DNA of 9,242 nucleotides from AM-2324 sp042091035 (lineage in GTDB: Bacteria > Bacteroidota > Bacteroidia > Chitinophagales > Saprospiraceae): contig JBELIG010000121.1 of assembly GCA_042091035.1 (NCBI GenBank), forward strand, positions 1 to 9,242, given 5' to 3'. Under the pieces are notes generated by a model. That model was not told the origin of the DNA, did no database searches, and saw nothing but the letters and a program-made list of their open reading frames with translations. The position numbers and the translations under genes are program-made. Shown piece by piece: positions 6,849-9,242 of the stretch (its first letter is position 1; every line of letters begins with the position of its first letter).

Positions 6849-9242
6849 TTATCTAATTAAGTTCACTTGACCTTCGTGACGCTCTGAGAGGCCATCAATA
6901 TAAGTCACTTCAGCATGCCATAAATATGCTCCTGTGGGCATTTCTTTTCCATCCATAGTTCCATCCCATCCGAGATTGTCATTTATTTCAAAACCCGATC
7001 GTTCGTAAACTAAAGTTCCCCAGCGATCAAATACTTGGAAAAGGTCAACTACCGTTCCGTCTTTTCCATGTGTTAGAAGTTGGTCATTGTTATCGTCACC
7101 ATTAGGCGAAAAACCTCTTGGGACAAGTACAACTCTGTATTTATTCACATTAATAATAAGTATTTCAGTGTCTATGCAGCCATTGTCATCGATTACCTGA
7201 ACCTCATAGGATATGGTGTTATACGGAAATGCTACTGGGTTTTCACAATCGGTACAACTCAAAGTACCATCAAAAGCAGCTAACCATTCTACATTATATG
7301 CTCCCTGATTATTAATGATCTCAATATAATCTTGATTTAAATATACTTCATCTTCTAGATTTAATTCAAGATTCGACCCATTAGGGAAGAGTAGCATTAA
7401 TTCTTCTGGCTCATTTATAGTGACAATAGTGTCAAATGTACAACCATTGTCATCAATGATTTCAAGATTGAAACTACCAGGCTCCAAACCTGTAAGCAAC
7501 GGATTGCCAAAGTAATCATCTTCATTAATCATGTATAGGTAAGGCGGTGTAGCTCCTGTGGTATTAAATGTTATCAAACCATCGTTTATGCCAAAACAAT
7601 TTAAATCTTCAACCGTAAGGCCTGGATTAATAGGTGTAGGCTGTGGTAGATCAATCTCAAATTCAAAAACACAGTCATTCCCATCTGTTACTGTCACTTG
7701 GTAGGTCCCTGAGAAAATGTTTTGTAGGTCTTGTGAAAGAGAATCATTCGACCATATGTAGCTGTAGTTTCCAGCACCTCCAGTATTGGTCAAATCAATA
7801 GCCCCTGTGTTTTTTCCATTACAAGGAGGATTAGTTAGATCAAATTCAGCAATTACTGGTTCAGGTTCATTAACAGTAAGTATTTCAGTTACAATACAGC
7901 CTAGATTGTCCGTTACCGTTAATTCGTAATCTCCGGAGGTTAAATCGGTTTGATTTGAGTTTGATCCTGGGATATCCCAATTATAATCAATTGGTGCTTG
8001 AGCAAATGAGACAGATACCACATCAATACTTCCATCTGAAAGTCCACCGCAGCTTACATCTTGTATGTTTGTGTTTAGTTGAAGTGCAGGTGGGTTTGAC
8101 AATTCTGCTTCAGTTACTTCGCTGAGGCATCCTTGCTCATCAATTACCTGTATTGTTATACTTTGGTCTGCCGATAAACCTGAAACTATATTTTCTGGCA
8201 CTGGAGTGGAGTCATCAAATATGAAGCTATAATTCATTGAAGGGTTCCCTCCTATGACTGAAATAACCTCCACAGAACCATTGTTTCCATTAAAACAGTC
8301 TGGATTTTGAGGACTAAGTCCAAAGGTGATTGGTTCGAGATCTTCGATAACAATAGACCCTTCAATAGGACAGCCTGTATTATCTGTGACTGTCAATCCA
8401 TTTATTCCAGATGCTAATGTAGTAGCAATTGAATCTGTAGAGTTGTCAGACCACATAAAAGAGTAAGGCCAATTACCACCTGTTACAATTGCAGTTGCAA
8501 TATTTGCAGCAACTTCTGAACAGGCTTGCTCCGTTTGGATAAGACTGATTTCAAGATTTGCTGGCTCTCCTATAAGTATATCTAATGATTCTATACAGCC
8601 ATTGTCATCTTCTGCCACAAAGGTGTTTAATCCTGCAGTTAGTGAAGTGTTAATGCTGTCTGTAACGCTATTTCCTGTCCAGAAATACGAGTAAGGATAT
8701 GTTCCACCGATAATCTCCATAGTAGCTGTTCCATCAGCAGAACCATTACATAGAGTAGAGGCAGACTCTAGAAGATTGATCTGTAATTCTTCCGGTTGCT
8801 GGATTTGATAAAAGCTGGTATCGGTACATCCATTATTGTCAGTTAGCACCATTGTATAGTTGCCAGCTTCTAAATTCGTTGGAATAACTAAGTTGTTGTC
8901 AGAGTCATATAAATCTTCATCGATTGATCCTATACCTCCATCTACGGTTAATTCCAAACTTCCATCTGAAAGACCAAAGCAGCTTACATCTACTAGTATG
9001 CTGTCTTTGACTAGTATTTCATCAGGTGCAGAAATATCTACATTATAGCTTTCGATACAATTGGCACCGTCAATTACAGAGAGTACATTTGGACCTGCAC
9101 AAAGGTCTGAAAGATTAGGCGTATTAGTAAGGACTGTATTTCCATCACTATCCAAATAGCTAAAGGTGTAAGGTAGATCACCACCGTTAACTTCTAAGAC
9201 AGCCTGACCATCACAACTATCAAAGCAACTTGTGGGAAGTGT
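6849..9242 (-). CDS. SprB-repeat surface protein with type IX secretion C-terminal domain (5' partial)
   Basis: The C-terminal 797 residues of a large secreted protein. The frame stays open to the right edge (first visible residues TLPTSCFDSCDG), so the TTG at 9153-9155 is an internal Leu codon and the true start is outside. Visible residues 1 to about 613 are eight SprB-type repeats of about 77 residues, each running from Cys, through a DG and GG..PY element, to a D(N)xGC turn and an acidic-proline linker. Residues of about 620-700 form a PKD-like domain with SCTDCENP and VIDDNGC. The last 96 residues (702-797) are the gliding-motility-associated (CHU_C, type B) C-terminal domain: FSPNGDDNND, FQVFDRWGTLVYE, GWDGTMDGKEMPTGAYLW and final VNLIR. 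This domain targets proteins to the type IX secretion system. The protein is acidic and Asn/Asp-rich. A cell-surface adhesin role, in gliding, attachment or polymer binding, is inferred from SprB; the specific ligand is unknown. The PorP/SprF partner follows. Confidence 0.92.
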   Translation of the reverse strand, partial: TLPTSCFDSCDGQAVLEVNGGDLPYTFSYLDSDGNTVLTNTPNLSDLCAGPNVLSVIDGANCIESYNVDISAPDEILVKDSILVDVSCFGLSDGSLELTVDGGIGSIDEDLYDSDNNLVIPTNLEAGNYTMVLTDNNGCTDTSFYQIQQPEELQINLLESASTLCNGSADGTATMEIIGGTYPYSYFWTGNSVTDSINTSLTAGLNTFVAEDDNGCIESLDILIGEPANLEISLIQTEQACSEVAANIATAIVTGGNWPYSFMWSDNSTDSIATTLASGINGLTVTDNTGCPIEGSIVIEDLEPITFGLSPQNPDCFNGNNGSVEVISVIGGNPSMNYSFIFDDSTPVPENIVSGLSADQSITIQVIDEQGCLSEVTEAELSNPPALQLNTNIQDVSCGGLSDGSIDVVSVSFAQAPIDYNWDIPGSNSNQTDLTSGDYELTVTDNLGCIVTEILTVNEPEPVIAEFDLTNPPCNGKNTGAIDLTNTGGAGNYSYIWSNDSLSQDLQNIFSGTYQVTVTDGNDCVFEFEIDLPQPTPINPGLTVEDLNCFGINDGLITFNTTGATPPYLYMINEDDYFGNPLLTGLEPGSFNLEIIDDNGCTFDTIVTINEPEELMLLFPNGSNLELNLEDEVYLNQDYIEIINNQGAYNVEWLAAFDGTLSCTDCENPVAFPYNTISYEVQVIDDNGCIDTEILIINVNKYRVVLVPRGFSPNGDDNNDQLLTHGKDGTVVDLFQVFDRWGTLVYERSGFEINDNLGWDGTMDGKEMPTGAYLWHAEVTYIDGLSERHEGQVNLIR
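6852..7139 (-). other. Type B T9SS C-terminal domain (CHU_C / gliding-motility C-terminal domain)
   Basis: This stretch encodes the last 96 residues of the SprB-like protein, beginning YRVVLVPRGFSPNGDD. The conserved pieces are SPNGD, FDRWG, WDG, PTGAYLW and a final G.VNLIR. In established work this domain class directs export by the type IX system and, in the F. johnsoniae SprB case, depends on a SprF-like partner, which here is the next gene. Confidence 0.9.
7404..9242 (-). repeat. Eight tandem SprB-type protein repeats, unit about 77 residues
   Basis: Counting visible residues from the right edge, the repeats' first cysteines are at 6, 88, 165, 241, 316, 398, 474 and 549, giving intervals of 75-82 residues. 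Each has a second cysteine 50-56 residues later (62, 139, 216, 291, 372, 449, 524, 601), usually in a NGC-like turn. Repeat 1 has an extra pair (10 and 48). Repeat 2 lacks the usual PY after GG, and repeat 4 has lost the DG (CSEVAANIATAIVTGG). The array continues beyond the window, so the total number is unknown. Confidence 0.85.

Noticed and set aside
9153..9155. TTG (reverse strand) as start of the SprB-like protein
   Set aside because: The same frame continues open to 9242 and encodes another SprB repeat (CFDSCDG), so this is an internal Leu codon.
7404..9242. Periodic DNA pattern considered as a CRISPR or non-coding repeat array
   Set aside because: The period is about 230 bases, the similarity is mostly at protein level within one open frame, and there are no short identical repeats with unique spacers.

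Overview
The window reads as chromosomal DNA from a Bacteroidota bacterium, probably of the Cytophagales/Flammeovirga-like type, although the exact taxon is inference. The evidence is a PorP/SprF-family outer-membrane protein next to a SprB-repeat protein with a gliding-motility/type IX secretion C-terminal domain (a pairing confined to Bacteroidota), an AT-rich base composition, and Bacteroidota-style versions of the DUF368, AroE and proline dehydrogenase proteins.

Left part, + strand, 1-5742: six genes in one direction with overlaps or gaps of at most 33 bases, so probably one transcription unit whose promoter lies off the left edge. In order: a secreted zinc hydrolase of the phospholipase C / S1-P1 nuclease superfamily (5' end cut by the window edge); a small unrecognised protein with two C-terminal membrane helices, starting at a TTG codon inside the end of the previous gene; a DUF368 membrane protein (polyprenyl-phosphate/undecaprenyl-phosphate translocase family); shikimate dehydrogenase aroE, whose ATG shares a base with the preceding stop; a monofunctional proline dehydrogenase with a GTG start; and an RlmI-type 23S rRNA m5C methyltransferase. 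The set mixes envelope lipid carrier recycling, aromatic biosynthesis, proline catabolism and ribosome modification, so it looks like a housekeeping cluster rather than one pathway.

Centre, 5742-5774: a strong symmetrical hairpin with A and T tracts on its two sides sits between convergent genes and should terminate transcription in both directions.

Right part, - strand, 5777-9242: a two-gene module. Upstream (and running off the right edge) is a large secreted adhesin-like protein of which the last 797 residues are visible: eight SprB-type repeats, a PKD-like domain and a type B type IX secretion C-terminal domain. Nineteen bases downstream is a PorP/SprF-family protein, the expected dedicated partner for secreting or anchoring such a cargo.

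I found no tRNA, rRNA, insertion sequence, phage gene or CRISPR array. No stretch over 300 bases lacks a gene. I do not see a clearly undescribed system. The points most worth a second look are the cargo/partner module, the disulfide-ladder repeats with one pair conserved at codon level, the residues preceding the zinc-ligand tryptophan of the first protein, and the unrecognised membrane protein beside the lipid-carrier translocase.
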